Source: Streptomyces sp. DH5 (GTDB lineage: Bacteria > Actinomycetota > Actinomycetes > Streptomycetales > Streptomycetaceae). From it: a stretch of DNA of 64,000 nt. The notes under the pieces are model-generated. The model was not told the DNA's origin. It made no database searches and saw only the letters and a list, made by a program, of their open reading frames with translations. How positions within the stretch are numbered: the first letter of the stretch is position 1; each line of letters begins with the position of its first letter. Positions 8,617-16,801 of this stretch are shown here, one piece after another. The translations under genes and the position numbers were made by a program. Where the stretch lies: contig NZ_JAHWGP010000037.1 in NCBI RefSeq assembly GCF_020873915.1, positions 1-64,000 on the forward strand. Direction: 5' to 3'.

Positions 8617-9375
8617 GTGGGCTTCGCGGACGATCACCTCATACCGCTCGTCGACGGGCTGGGCAACAGCGCCTACCTGCTCGACTTCGGCGACGGACGC
8701 GCCCTGGCCATGGACGCCGGCCGTGACTTGCGCGCGCTGCGGACGGTGGCCGAGCGGCGCGGGCTGCGCGTCGCGTTCGCCGCGGAGACGCATCTGCACG
8801 CCGACTTCCTCTCCGGCGCCGTCCAGCTCGGCCACGACACCGGGGCCACGATCCTGGCCTCCGCGGCCGGACGCCGTGCCTTCGCGCACCAGGCGCTGGT
8901 GGACGGCGACGAGGTCGGCCTCGGCGGGCTGACCCTGCGGGCCCTGGCCACCCCCGGACACACCGACGAACACTTGTCCTTCCTGCTGCTGGACGGTTCC
9001 CGGGAACTCGGGGTGTTCACCGGCGGGTCGCTGATCGTGAACTCCGCCGCCCGCACCGACCTCCTCGGCGCCGAGCGCACCGCCGACCGTGCCGCCGGCC
9101 GCCCCTACGTCGATGTGAGGCAGGAAGCCGAGTTCGCCACCGGGCACGTCCCCGGCGCCCTGCGCATCGAACTCGGAGCTTTGAGCGAGTCCGCCGCCGA
9201 CGCCCCGGCCGGACCGGTCGTGGCCTGCGGCCACGGCGAGCGTGCGATGACCGCCGCCAGTCTCCTGGAACGCGCCGGTCACACCGACATCGCCGTCCTC
9301 AACGGCGGACCGGACGACTACACCGCCGCCCACGGTCAGCAGCTCGCCCAGGGCATGGAGGGCATCCGCTCGTGA
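8617..9375 (+). CDS. MBL-fold/rhodanese fusion protein, internally shortened
   Basis: A 252-residue fusion of a metallo-beta-lactamase fold (THLHADF at about residue 65, ATPGHTDEH as second metal ligand block, TGGSLI) with a C-terminal rhodanese (YVDVRQEAEFATGHVPGAL, active-site region VVACGHGERAM). This combination acts on glutathione- or thiol-persulfides in sulfide oxidation. Full-length relatives are about 450 residues; here LLGAERT jumps straight into the rhodanese segment, an in-frame loss of some 190-200 residues. The GTG at 8617 has GGAGG 6 bases upstream. Its TGA overlaps the GTG of the next MFS gene. MBL metal ligands beyond the deletion point are probably lost, so activity is doubtful. 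Confidence 0.75.
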   Translation: MGFADDHLIPLVDGLGNSAYLLDFGDGRALAMDAGRDLRALRTVAERRGLRVAFAAETHLHADFLSGAVQLGHDTGATILASAAGRRAFAHQALVDGDEVGLGGLTLRALATPGHTDEHLSFLLLDGSRELGVFTGGSLIVNSAARTDLLGAERTADRAAGRPYVDVRQEAEFATGHVPGALRIELGALSESAADAPAGPVVACGHGERAMTAASLLERAGHTDIAVLNGGPDDYTAAHGQQLAQGMEGIRS

Positions 9376-10646
9376 ACACCGCACCCACCACGGCCGATGC
9401 GACCGGGCGGCCCGTACGGCTCGGGCTGCGGGAGAACTGGCTGCAGTTCACCCTGCTGGTCGTCGTCAACATGTGCGTCGGCGGCCTGGTCGGCCTGGAA
9501 CGCACCACTGTCCCGCTCATCGGCTCCGAGGCCTTCGGCCTGACCAGCGACCTGGCCGTCTTCTCCTTCATCATCGCCTTCGGCCTCACCAAGGCGTTCA
9601 CCAACCTCGCCGCCGGGGCGCTGACCGCCCGGTTCCGCCGCAAGCAGTTGCTGGTGGCCGGCTGGTTGCTCGGTATCCCCGTCCCCTTCGCCCTCGCCTA
9701 TGCACCGTCCTGGGGCTGGATCGTCGCCGCCAACGTGCTGCTCGGCCTGAATCAGGGCCTGACCTGGTCGATGACCGTCAACATGAAGATCGACCTGGTC
9801 GGCCCCTCCCGCCGCGGGCTCGCCACCGGCCTGAACGAGGCCGCCGGCTACACCGCGGTCGGCGTCACCGCCCTGCTCACCGGCTACCTCGCCACCAGCT
9901 ACGGTCTGCGCCCGGTCCCCGAACTCATCGGCGTCGTCTTCGTCGTCGCGGGCCTCGCCCTGGCCCTGGTCGTCCGCGACACTGCCGCCCACGTCGCCCT
10001 GGAACTGGCCAACCACACCAAGCCGCTTCCCACCGGCGAGGACACCGGCCTCAAGGCCACGTTCACGCGCACCTCGTGGCGCAACCGCTCCCTGCGCGGC
10101 GCCAGCCAGGCCGGACTGATCAACAACCTCAACGACGGTCTGACCTGGGGCGTTTTTCCCCTGCTCTTCACCGACCGCGGCCTGGGCCTGGCAGCCGTCG
10201 GCCTGATCAAGGGGCTCTACCCGATCCTGTGGGGGCTCGGGCAGATACCCACCGGTCACCTCGCCGACCGCATCGGCCGCAAGCCCTTGATCGTCTACGG
10301 CATGCTCGTCCAGGCCGTCGGCTTCGTCCTCGCCCTCGCCCTGTTGGAGCGCCCGCTGCTCGCGGGCGTCCTGTCCGCGGTCTTCCTGGGCCTGGGCACG
10401 GCCATGGTCTACCCGGCCCTCATCGCCTCCGTCTCCGACCACGCCCATCCCGCGTGGCGGGCCAACGCCCTGGGGGCGTACCGGTTCTGGCGCGACATCG
10501 GCTACGCCGCCGGAGCTCTCGTTGCCGGTGTGCTCGCCGACTGGCTCGGACTGAACGCCACCGTCGTCGCCGCCGCGGTCCTCACCGCCGCCTCGGGCCT
10601 GCTCGCTGCCCGCTGGATCACCGAGCACCGGCCCGACGCCCGTTGA
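9372..10646 (+). CDS. MFS transporter
   Basis: A 424-residue major facilitator with 12 predicted helices. It shows NMCVGGLVGLERTTVPLI in helix 1, ARFRRKQLLVAGW as the helix 2-3 loop, and GHLADRIGRKPLIVYG in the second half. It begins with GTG overlapping the TGA of the MBL-rhodanese gene, so the two are expressed together under the ArsR-rhodanese operator. In this context it may export a sulfur compound such as sulfite or thiosulfate, but nothing in the sequence fixes the substrate. A weak hairpin follows it. Confidence 0.86.
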   Translation: MNTAPTTADATGRPVRLGLRENWLQFTLLVVVNMCVGGLVGLERTTVPLIGSEAFGLTSDLAVFSFIIAFGLTKAFTNLAAGALTARFRRKQLLVAGWLLGIPVPFALAYAPSWGWIVAANVLLGLNQGLTWSMTVNMKIDLVGPSRRGLATGLNEAAGYTAVGVTALLTGYLATSYGLRPVPELIGVVFVVAGLALALVVRDTAAHVALELANHTKPLPTGEDTGLKATFTRTSWRNRSLRGASQAGLINNLNDGLTWGVFPLLFTDRGLGLAAVGLIKGLYPILWGLGQIPTGHLADRIGRKPLIVYGMLVQAVGFVLALALLERPLLAGVLSAVFLGLGTAMVYPALIASVSDHAHPAWRANALGAYRFWRDIGYAAGALVAGVLADWLGLNATVVAAAVLTAASGLLAARWITEHRPDAR

Positions 10647-10652
10647 ACGAGC

Positions 10653-10682
10653 AGCCTGTCCCAGCCGCTACCGGGGCAGGCT
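10653..10682. terminator. Hairpin after MFS gene
   Basis: AGCCTGTCCC (10653-10662) pairs with GGGGCAGGCT (10673-10682) with one G-T pair and a 10-base loop. It sits directly after the MFS stop and overlaps the end of the opposing methyltransferase remnant, so it could stop transcription from both sides. There is no T-run, as usual in Streptomyces. Confidence 0.5.
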
Positions 10683-10830
10683 CTGGGTGATCCGCCACAA
10701 GTGCCGGGGCATCTCCCCCTCCTCGAAGGTGTCGAGCTCCCGCAGGTGCCAGCCGTCGGCGAGGACGTCGACGAGACCGCAGTCAAGAAAGTGCACGTCG
10801 AAGCCGCCGTGCTCGGAGATGCCGCTCGTG
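10668..10830 (-). pseudogene. C-terminal remnant of a SAM-dependent methyltransferase
   Basis: About 45 codons ending at 10668 read FDVHFLDCGLVDVLADGWHL and then RELDTFEEGEMPRHLWRITQSLP, the typical end of small class-I methyltransferases of the tellurite-resistance type. No upstream SAM-binding motif remains in frame; the sequence before it is unrelated. It is a gene fragment. Confidence 0.5.
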
Positions 10831-11050
10831 CCGGCACGAGAACGCATCTCCGGCGGCCCGGCCGTCCTTTGGGTCGGCACTCGAAGGGACGGGTTGACGT
10901 GGGCCGGTCCCGGTGGGGAGCCGACGTGGTACGCGACCTGGCTTCTCCGAACTACTGGGGTCGTCCCGTACTCAGGTGATGGGATCAGCCCCAGGGGCAG
11001 TATGGAGCCGGAGAACGGCCGCGAACGGCACGGGTGTTAGCTTCTTCCCC

Positions 11051-11679
11051 GTGGCGGGACACCAGGACGAGACCAGGGCGGCCTACGACGGGGTCGTCGA
11101 GCTCTATGCGTCGATGTTCGCTAATCGGTTGGAGACGCACCCGTTCTCACGGAACATGATCGGCACTTTCGCCGAGCTGGTGCGCGAGACGGGGAACCCG
11201 CGGGCAGCCGACGTCGGGTGCGGGCCTGGACATCTGACGGCCATGCTGCACGACCTAGGGCTGGATGCCTTCGGGCTCGACCTCTCCCCGGGCATGGTCG
11301 ACCACGCCCGGCGGGCCCATCCGACGCTGCGGTTCGACGAGGCACGGATGGAGGCCCTGCCGATCGAGGACGGCGCGCTCGGCGGCGTGCTGGCCCACTA
11401 CTCGATGATCCATACCCCTCCTGGGGAATTGCCCGCGCTGCTCGCCGAGCAGGTACGTGTTCTGGCACCAGGGGGCCTGCTCCTGGTCTCGTTCTTCGCA
11501 ACCGACCGACCGGAGCCGGTCCGCTTCGACCACAAGGTGACGCCCGCCTACAGCTGGCCGGTGGACCGGTTCACCGAGTTGCTGGCCGGGGCCGGCTCGT
11601 CACGTTCGCCCGGCTGCTCCACGACCCGGCCTCCGAGCGGGGCTTCCTCGATGCCCACTTGCTGGCCCGCCGCCCCTAG
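11051..11679 (+). pseudogene. Class-I SAM-dependent methyltransferase with a single-base frameshift
   Basis: Starting at GTG 11051 the product has a normal methyltransferase core: AADVGCGPGHLTAML is the SAM-binding motif I near residue 55, FGLDLSPGMVDHAR is motif II, and RVLAPGGLLLVSFF is the post-strand-5 motif. At about 11599 the frame is lost: a missing T in the expected GGCTTCGTCACG leaves GGCTCGTCACG. The correct C-terminus (VTFARLLHDPASERGFLDAH) continues in the next frame and stops at 11679. If the deletion is real the protein loses its last 30 residues; it may also be a sequencing error, in which case this is an intact 209-residue enzyme. Target unknown. Confidence 0.75.
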
Positions 11680-11739
11680 CCCGGAAACTCGGGCTAAGGA
11701 GTCTTATCCAGTCACCGGTACACCAGAAAGGATCGTGGC

Positions 11740-12282
11740 ATGTCCAGCGAACGTCTCATGCGTATCCGCAGCGCCGAGTTCCAGGCCATGGCCGAGAGGG
11801 TCCTGCGGGTCACCGAGCTCACCTCCCGACTGAGCGTCCTGCCTTTCGAGGATGAAGCGGGCAAGGCGGAACTGTTCGAGCAGATCCTCGGCAAGCCACT
11901 GCCGCCGAGAGTCACGATCTATCCGCCCTTCTACACGGACCACGGCCTGAACCTCGACCTCGCCGAGCGCGTGTTCATCAACCAGAACTGCACGTTCCTG
12001 GACTACGCCGGCATCCGGCTCGGCGAGCGCGTGATGATCGGCCCGAAGGTCACGTTCATCACCAGCGGCCACCCGGTCGATCCCGAGGAGCGGCGGCTGT
12101 ACCTCACCGGCGCACCCATCGACGTGGCGGAGAACGTGTGGATCGGTGCCGGTGCCACGATCCTGCCCGGCGTCAGCATTGGCCGTGATGCCGTGGTCGC
12201 CGCTGGCGCGGTCGTGACCGATGACGTTCCGCCAGCAAGCCTGGTGACCGGTAGTAAGGCAACCGTGCACCGACGGTGGTGA
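11740..12282 (+). CDS. Maltose/galactoside-type O-acetyltransferase (left-handed beta-helix)
   Basis: A 180-residue hexapeptide-repeat acyltransferase of the Maa/LacA/NodL family, which transfers acetyl from acetyl-CoA to sugar hydroxyls and works as a trimer. The N-terminal helical cap (1-60) is followed by hexapeptide coils. The catalytic histidine is in TSGHPVDPEERR, and VWIGAGATILPGVSIGRDAVVAAGAVV is typical for coils that bind CoA. AGAAAGGA lies upstream of the ATG at a good distance. It is alone, 60 bases after the broken methyltransferase, with no sugar pathway around it. Confidence 0.88.
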   Translation: MSSERLMRIRSAEFQAMAERVLRVTELTSRLSVLPFEDEAGKAELFEQILGKPLPPRVTIYPPFYTDHGLNLDLAERVFINQNCTFLDYAGIRLGERVMIGPKVTFITSGHPVDPEERRLYLTGAPIDVAENVWIGAGATILPGVSIGRDAVVAAGAVVTDDVPPASLVTGSKATVHRRW

Positions 12283-12584
12283 CAACCTCTCCGGGGCCAC
12301 GTAGAGCCCCGACTACGGGCAGTCATCAACCACATCGGAAGCCTGACGCCCCTCCCCGAGGCAACTGGCTCCAGTCCAGGGGCAAGACGCCCTCCGCACG
12401 TTACGGTCGATCGGGAGTAGGTGCTGTTTCGATCGGTGCCGGCGTCCTCAATGGGAGCTACCGAGTCCGCGAGAGACTCGGAGCCGTAGCCGCCAGCAGG
12501 TGAGCACTACCGTCCCCGGAACCACTGCGAGTTCTGTGGTCAGACCGTGCCCCTGACCATCGCCGGAGGCGACAACGGTCCAGG
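12283..12584. other. Gap after acetyltransferase and recombinase genes
   Basis: About 300 bases between two convergent genes. A plus-strand frame around 12515-12590 contains HCEFCGQTVPLTIAGGDNG with a C-x-x-C pair but has no start and is cut by a stop upstream, so it is at most a fragment. No clear terminator hairpin and no obvious transposon end were found. Confidence 0.4.
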
Positions 12585-15062
12585 TCACGAAGGCTCTGGC
12601 GGTGCAGCGACCGCAGTAGTGCGAGCAACGATCTCCCGGAACGTGGGAATTCCCAGGTCGACAGACTCCTGCTGCCGGGCGATCTGCGCGTCGAGTTGGG
12701 CAATCTTCTCCTCGGCGTGGGTCAGGCTGCTCTGCAGTCCTTCGAGCTCGCCGAGCCAACCCTCCCGTTCGGCTTCCAGGATGCGCGCGAGCAGGTTGTC
12801 GCGGATCTCGACGAGCCGCGGCCGTTCGGACGCGTGGACGATCAGGACGGGGCAGCGGACACAGGCGTGTTCATGAGCACAGTCGGTTCCGTATGCGCGG
12901 CCGCAGTCGCCCAGGGCAAGCTTGCGGCGCTCAAAGTGGCCGAGGAACTCGTCCCATTCCTCCGGGGTGACGGTGCGGTATTCCTCGACAGGCCGCAGGG
13001 CCCGGCGCCGGGCGATGAATGCTCGATGTGCCTCGATGGCGTCCGTCGGGTAGATCGCGGCGTATCCCATCGTCGTTCCGATGTGGTCGTGACCAGCAAT
13101 GACCTGGGCGATGTGGGGCGGCAGGCCGTTGAGGATGGAGTCCGTGATGAAGATTCGTCGGAAGTCATGCGGCTGGAAGATGAGAGGGTCGCCCGCGCTG
13201 TCCACCAAACCTGAGGCCAGCAGGGTCGCGTCGAGTCCTCTGCGGATCGACGCTGCAGACAGCGGACGCGGATAGCCACTCATGCGATCTTGAAGCAGGA
13301 GGGGCATCGGTGGGTTCCAGACCCGTTCGTAATGGTCGTAGCTTCGGACCACGGGAACTCTCCCGTCGGGAGCGCGGACTCGGGAGACAACCGCGCTCAG
13401 CACGTCCGCCAGCTCCGGTGTGACCAGGACAAGTCGCTCCTGGTCCGTCTTCGACGGGGCAATCTGCAGGAGCGGGACAACCTGCCCGGTGGTGGGCAGC
13501 TTGTAACTGATGATGCTGTGATGCCCCAGCTCGAGGAGCTCCTCGATGCGGATGCCGGTGTGCCGCAAGATCTCGATCGCAGCCCACGCCCAGAACGCGC
13601 TCCGCTCCTCGCCCGCGAACGAGCGCCGGCGGCCCTTGCTGTCCCAGGCATGGATCGGGCGCCCGTCAGCGCGCTTACTGAAGCGTGGGACGGTGAATGC
13701 CTCGCCCAATACGGTGAAAGTCGAGCTGAGCGGTGCGGCGTTGAGCGCCTCGAGCCGAGCCCTGGCCTCCTTCAGAAGGCGGTCAGCTGTCTGCACCAGC
13801 GTGGGCAACGCGGGCAGACGCTCACGAGTGCGTTGGTCCATCCGGGCCTTGAGCTGGCGGTCAGCCTTTGCTGTCGAGCACTCGGCTTCGCTGATCGGGC
13901 AGGGAGCGACCCAAGCGGCCCACTGGCTGGGGTCTTCCACCGCCCACTCCGCTAGGTCCAAGTACAAGGCCCGGACCTGGGTTTTGATGGCAGTCGCGTT
14001 CCTGCGTGGCTCTGTGACCTCGCGGAACAAGCCGTCGGGCAGACGCTTGCGGACGGTCTTGGTGGCCAGACGGAGCTTCCAGGCAGTGATCACCTCGGCT
14101 GGTAGCCGAAGAGAAGCGACGCCCGGATGATGCCGCTCCAGGTCATCCCAGAACCGAAGCGCCAGCGAGTTCGTGAGCGACTGCAGCGATGTGAAGTCCA
14201 GACCTACGGAGCGATGGGAAAGATAGGCGACCAACAGATCGCGGACCGGCCGGCACTGCAGCTGGTAGCGGTCCACAAGTTCTGCCGCAGTGAGTGGCCC
14301 GGTGCGGTGCGAGATCCGGAACAGCGTGTGCGGTGCGTCTGCTGGAAAGAGGCCCAAATCGCGCAGCCAGGTGTAGGCGAGCTCGATCCGCCGGTTGCTG
14401 TTGGTCCGGTTCGTGCGGTGCCATAGCAGCAGGTCACCGACGACGATGTCCTCGATGGTGCCGCCCTGGCAAGCCATGATCTCCGCGATGGTCTTCAGCC
14501 CGGACGAACCGTCAGCCGATGACAGGTTGGTCGGCAGTGACGCCCTCAACCGAGCGAATCCCTCGGGGTCGCGCGATGCCTCCAGAGCCGGTCGGAGGTG
14601 CCGCGATCTTGACCCGATGAGGAACCCCGGGTCGGGTCTGACAGCATCCGCACAGAGCAGCGCCAGGACCCCGACCAGCAGCGTCTCGCGCCGCGACACA
14701 CGTGCTTCCGAGCGGGCCCACTTCCCGAAGGTATCCCTCCACCCCTGGGACGCAACCTGCTGGCCGTGGGCCGGGCTCGCCTGCCAGCGCTGTTGCCAGG
14801 TCTCGCCGGGGTAGGTCGCCAGCCAATCCAGCACGAGGCGTGCACCGAACACACGAGTTTCCTGAGCTCTGCTGTCCGCGGCTCGCAGCGGCGGACGAGC
14901 CAGCCGCTCAAGGACTCCTCCGCGCGAGAGGGCCGTTGCCGGCCACGTACTCGGCTTTTCCCGGGGCGGGAATCGGTCCATCAAGGCGAGCGCTTCGGCG
15001 CCCACCAAGCTCGTTTCCCGCGGGACGAAACTCGAGGCGACCTGTGTCGCAGCGCTGGTCAT
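12585..15062 (-). CDS. Large tyrosine recombinase (Tn554 TnpB-like architecture)
   Basis: An 825-residue site-specific recombinase. The catalytic domain lies at about 480-720: HTGIRIEELLEL carries the first arginine, HDFRRIF the H-x-x-R pair, and GHDHIGTTMGYAAIY ends with the nucleophilic tyrosine region. A cysteine cluster follows near residue 740 (CGRAYGTDCAHEHACVRC, probable zinc site) and then a coiled coil of about 70 residues. The N-terminal 480 residues would hold the DNA-binding region. Its ATG overlaps the stop of the second recombinase gene, so both are made together, as in Tn554-like elements where two tyrosine recombinases work as a pair. A TnpC-like third gene is not evident. Confidence 0.82.
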   Translation of the reverse strand: MTSAATQVASSFVPRETSLVGAEALALMDRFPPREKPSTWPATALSRGGVLERLARPPLRAADSRAQETRVFGARLVLDWLATYPGETWQQRWQASPAHGQQVASQGWRDTFGKWARSEARVSRRETLLVGVLALLCADAVRPDPGFLIGSRSRHLRPALEASRDPEGFARLRASLPTNLSSADGSSGLKTIAEIMACQGGTIEDIVVGDLLLWHRTNRTNSNRRIELAYTWLRDLGLFPADAPHTLFRISHRTGPLTAAELVDRYQLQCRPVRDLLVAYLSHRSVGLDFTSLQSLTNSLALRFWDDLERHHPGVASLRLPAEVITAWKLRLATKTVRKRLPDGLFREVTEPRRNATAIKTQVRALYLDLAEWAVEDPSQWAAWVAPCPISEAECSTAKADRQLKARMDQRTRERLPALPTLVQTADRLLKEARARLEALNAAPLSSTFTVLGEAFTVPRFSKRADGRPIHAWDSKGRRRSFAGEERSAFWAWAAIEILRHTGIRIEELLELGHHSIISYKLPTTGQVVPLLQIAPSKTDQERLVLVTPELADVLSAVVSRVRAPDGRVPVVRSYDHYERVWNPPMPLLLQDRMSGYPRPLSAASIRRGLDATLLASGLVDSAGDPLIFQPHDFRRIFITDSILNGLPPHIAQVIAGHDHIGTTMGYAAIYPTDAIEAHRAFIARRRALRPVEEYRTVTPEEWDEFLGHFERRKLALGDCGRAYGTDCAHEHACVRCPVLIVHASERPRLVEIRDNLLARILEAEREGWLGELEGLQSSLTHAEEKIAQLDAQIARQQESVDLGIPTFREIVARTTAVAAPPEPS

Positions 15063-16348
15063 GACACGTCCCGGCCGAAGAGGATGGACAAGGAGTCGGG
15101 GTTGTAGGACGGTTCGTCGACGGGCGCGCGAGGCTCCTTGCGTCGCTGCTCCTGACGGGCATGGTGGGCAAGCCCGGCGGCGATGACATCGTCTCTGGTG
15201 GGACGGTTGTAGATGTCCAGGGTCGACAGGTACTTGTGGCCGAGGATCTTCTGCACGTAGACCGGCGGCATGTTCGGGTCGTCGAGCATCAGGAACGTCG
15301 CCGTGTGCCGCAGGTCGTGAAGGGTCCAGTTGGCGCCCAGCAGCTCATTGGCGCGGTTGAACATCATGCGGGCCGCGTCGTACTCCAGCGGCCGCCAAGG
15401 GCGCCGTAGTGTCCACCACAGTGGATGGTGACGGCCACGAGGGACGCCCTTCTTCCACGCGGCCTCTTGGTAGAGCCGCAGCCAGACGAACGCGTCCGGG
15501 GTGGCGGGCAGCTCCTGGTACTCGCGGCTGCCCTTGCGGATCACGCCGACGGTCTGCTCGCCGACGACCGCACCGCCGTGCTTGGCGGTGAGCAGTTCCT
15601 CGGCGCGGGCGCCGGTGGCGACCCAGAAGGCCAGCAGTGCCCGGTCGCGGTGCGAGCGGAGCCCGGCGAAGACCTCGGTGTACTTCTCGTCGGGAATCCG
15701 CCGCGGGATCTGCTGAGGAACGGTCGGCCGATAGAGACCCGAGCGCCGGCTCCGGTGCTTCTTCTCACCATCGCTGTGCGACCCGGGCCGAGCCGAGCGG
15801 CGTTCACGAACCAACGGGAACGGGTTGACGAGCAGTGCCCCGACGTTGCCATCCAGATGGAAGTCGTAGAACTGCCGCAGCACCGTCTCGCAGTGAGCCC
15901 GGGTCCTCGGCGAGTACTTCGTCCCGACGGTGGGCTTGCCGGTCACAGGATTCGGTGTCCCCGGCACCGGCCTGTCACTGCGAGGCGGTGGGACCTCGGA
16001 AGCAGCCTTGCCTCGGTGGCGCCAATGGACGCGTACCGGCTTGTCCGCCACCTTCATCCACAACATGAAGTCCCTGGCGTCCTCCCGGGTCACACGGTCC
16101 CACTCGATCCCGAGCATCCACAAGAACCGGAACCAGCGCAGCAGATCCATGCCGTACGAGCGCGGCGTCAGCGGCGAGCTGTCCCGCGCCATCAGCTCCT
16201 TGAGATACAGCACGGTGGGTTCCACCGGACTCCCAACCGGATCCAGCACCCTGAACGGCTCCCAGGGGTCTCCCGTCTCCAGTAGCCGGCCTAACTCGGG
16301 CAGGACGAAGTCCCTCAGATCCATTCCGGGACGTTGCTCATCAAGCAC
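15059..16348 (-). CDS. Tyrosine recombinase/integrase (Tn554 TnpA-like)
   Basis: A 429-residue integrase. An N-terminal SAM-like core-binding domain (about 45-210, LTPRSYGMDLLRWFRFL) precedes the catalytic domain (about 225-400), with first arginine in ATGARAEELLTA, HDLRHTATFLML as H-x-x-R, and LGHKYLSTLDIYNR with the nucleophilic tyrosine. It starts at GTG 16348 or ATG 16324; neither has a strong ribosome site. It ends in an ATGA overlap with the larger recombinase, so the pair forms one unit that probably moves a mobile element or has mediated one insertion event. No cargo genes are seen between this pair and the flanks. Confidence 0.85.
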   Translation of the reverse strand: MLDEQRPGMDLRDFVLPELGRLLETGDPWEPFRVLDPVGSPVEPTVLYLKELMARDSSPLTPRSYGMDLLRWFRFLWMLGIEWDRVTREDARDFMLWMKVADKPVRVHWRHRGKAASEVPPPRSDRPVPGTPNPVTGKPTVGTKYSPRTRAHCETVLRQFYDFHLDGNVGALLVNPFPLVRERRSARPGSHSDGEKKHRSRRSGLYRPTVPQQIPRRIPDEKYTEVFAGLRSHRDRALLAFWVATGARAEELLTAKHGGAVVGEQTVGVIRKGSREYQELPATPDAFVWLRLYQEAAWKKGVPRGRHHPLWWTLRRPWRPLEYDAARMMFNRANELLGANWTLHDLRHTATFLMLDDPNMPPVYVQKILGHKYLSTLDIYNRPTRDDVIAAGLAHHARQEQRRKEPRAPVDEPSYNPDSLSILFGRDVS

Positions 16349-16801
16349 GTCGGGAAGCTAGCAGATACCCCGCCTGAGCTGCGAAGACTCATGAGTTAGT
16401 TCGGTCAACAGGCCCGGCCTTGCACCGCGGCTTCCGCCCGCGCTGTGGGGCACACCTCGTCTCCCTTGCCGACGACTCGAACACGATCATGGTCACCGGT
16501 TTCCGCGCCGAGTCTCAGCGGCCTGCCGTCAGCCGACAGGGCGACTCGGATCAGGTGCCGTCCGGATCCGCGGCCCCCTCGATCGTCTTCAGCCTCCATG
16601 TCGACGACGCGCCCGCAGCCGCCGATTTCCGACGTCGCCCACTCCTTCGGGGGGCTCACTGAACACATGAGAGTGTGGTGTCATGCGCCCCGTGACCACG
16701 GCTACAGCCGCGTCGTCACCGAGGACATCGCGGCCAGCTCGGCACCCCACTCTGCGGACGGGGCCCCTCGGGGCGCCCGGCGCCCGCCCGCATCCCGGGC
16801 G
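16349..16801. other. 450-bp gap with short ambiguous frames
   Basis: A plus-strand frame at 16420-16662 includes PSIVFSLHVDDAPAAADF, which resembles the beginning of a VOC/glyoxalase module, but it continues with arginine-rich sequence and stops after 80 codons. A minus-strand frame (16405-16668) has no recognisable motif. I treat both as unsupported; a decayed VOC gene is possible. No clear terminator or transposon end was recognised. Confidence 0.35.

Noticed and set aside
16405-16668. 87-codon minus-strand and 80-codon plus-strand frames after the recombinases
   Set aside because: Only a short VOC-like hint on the plus strand. No ribosome site, no full domain, and the frames exclude each other.
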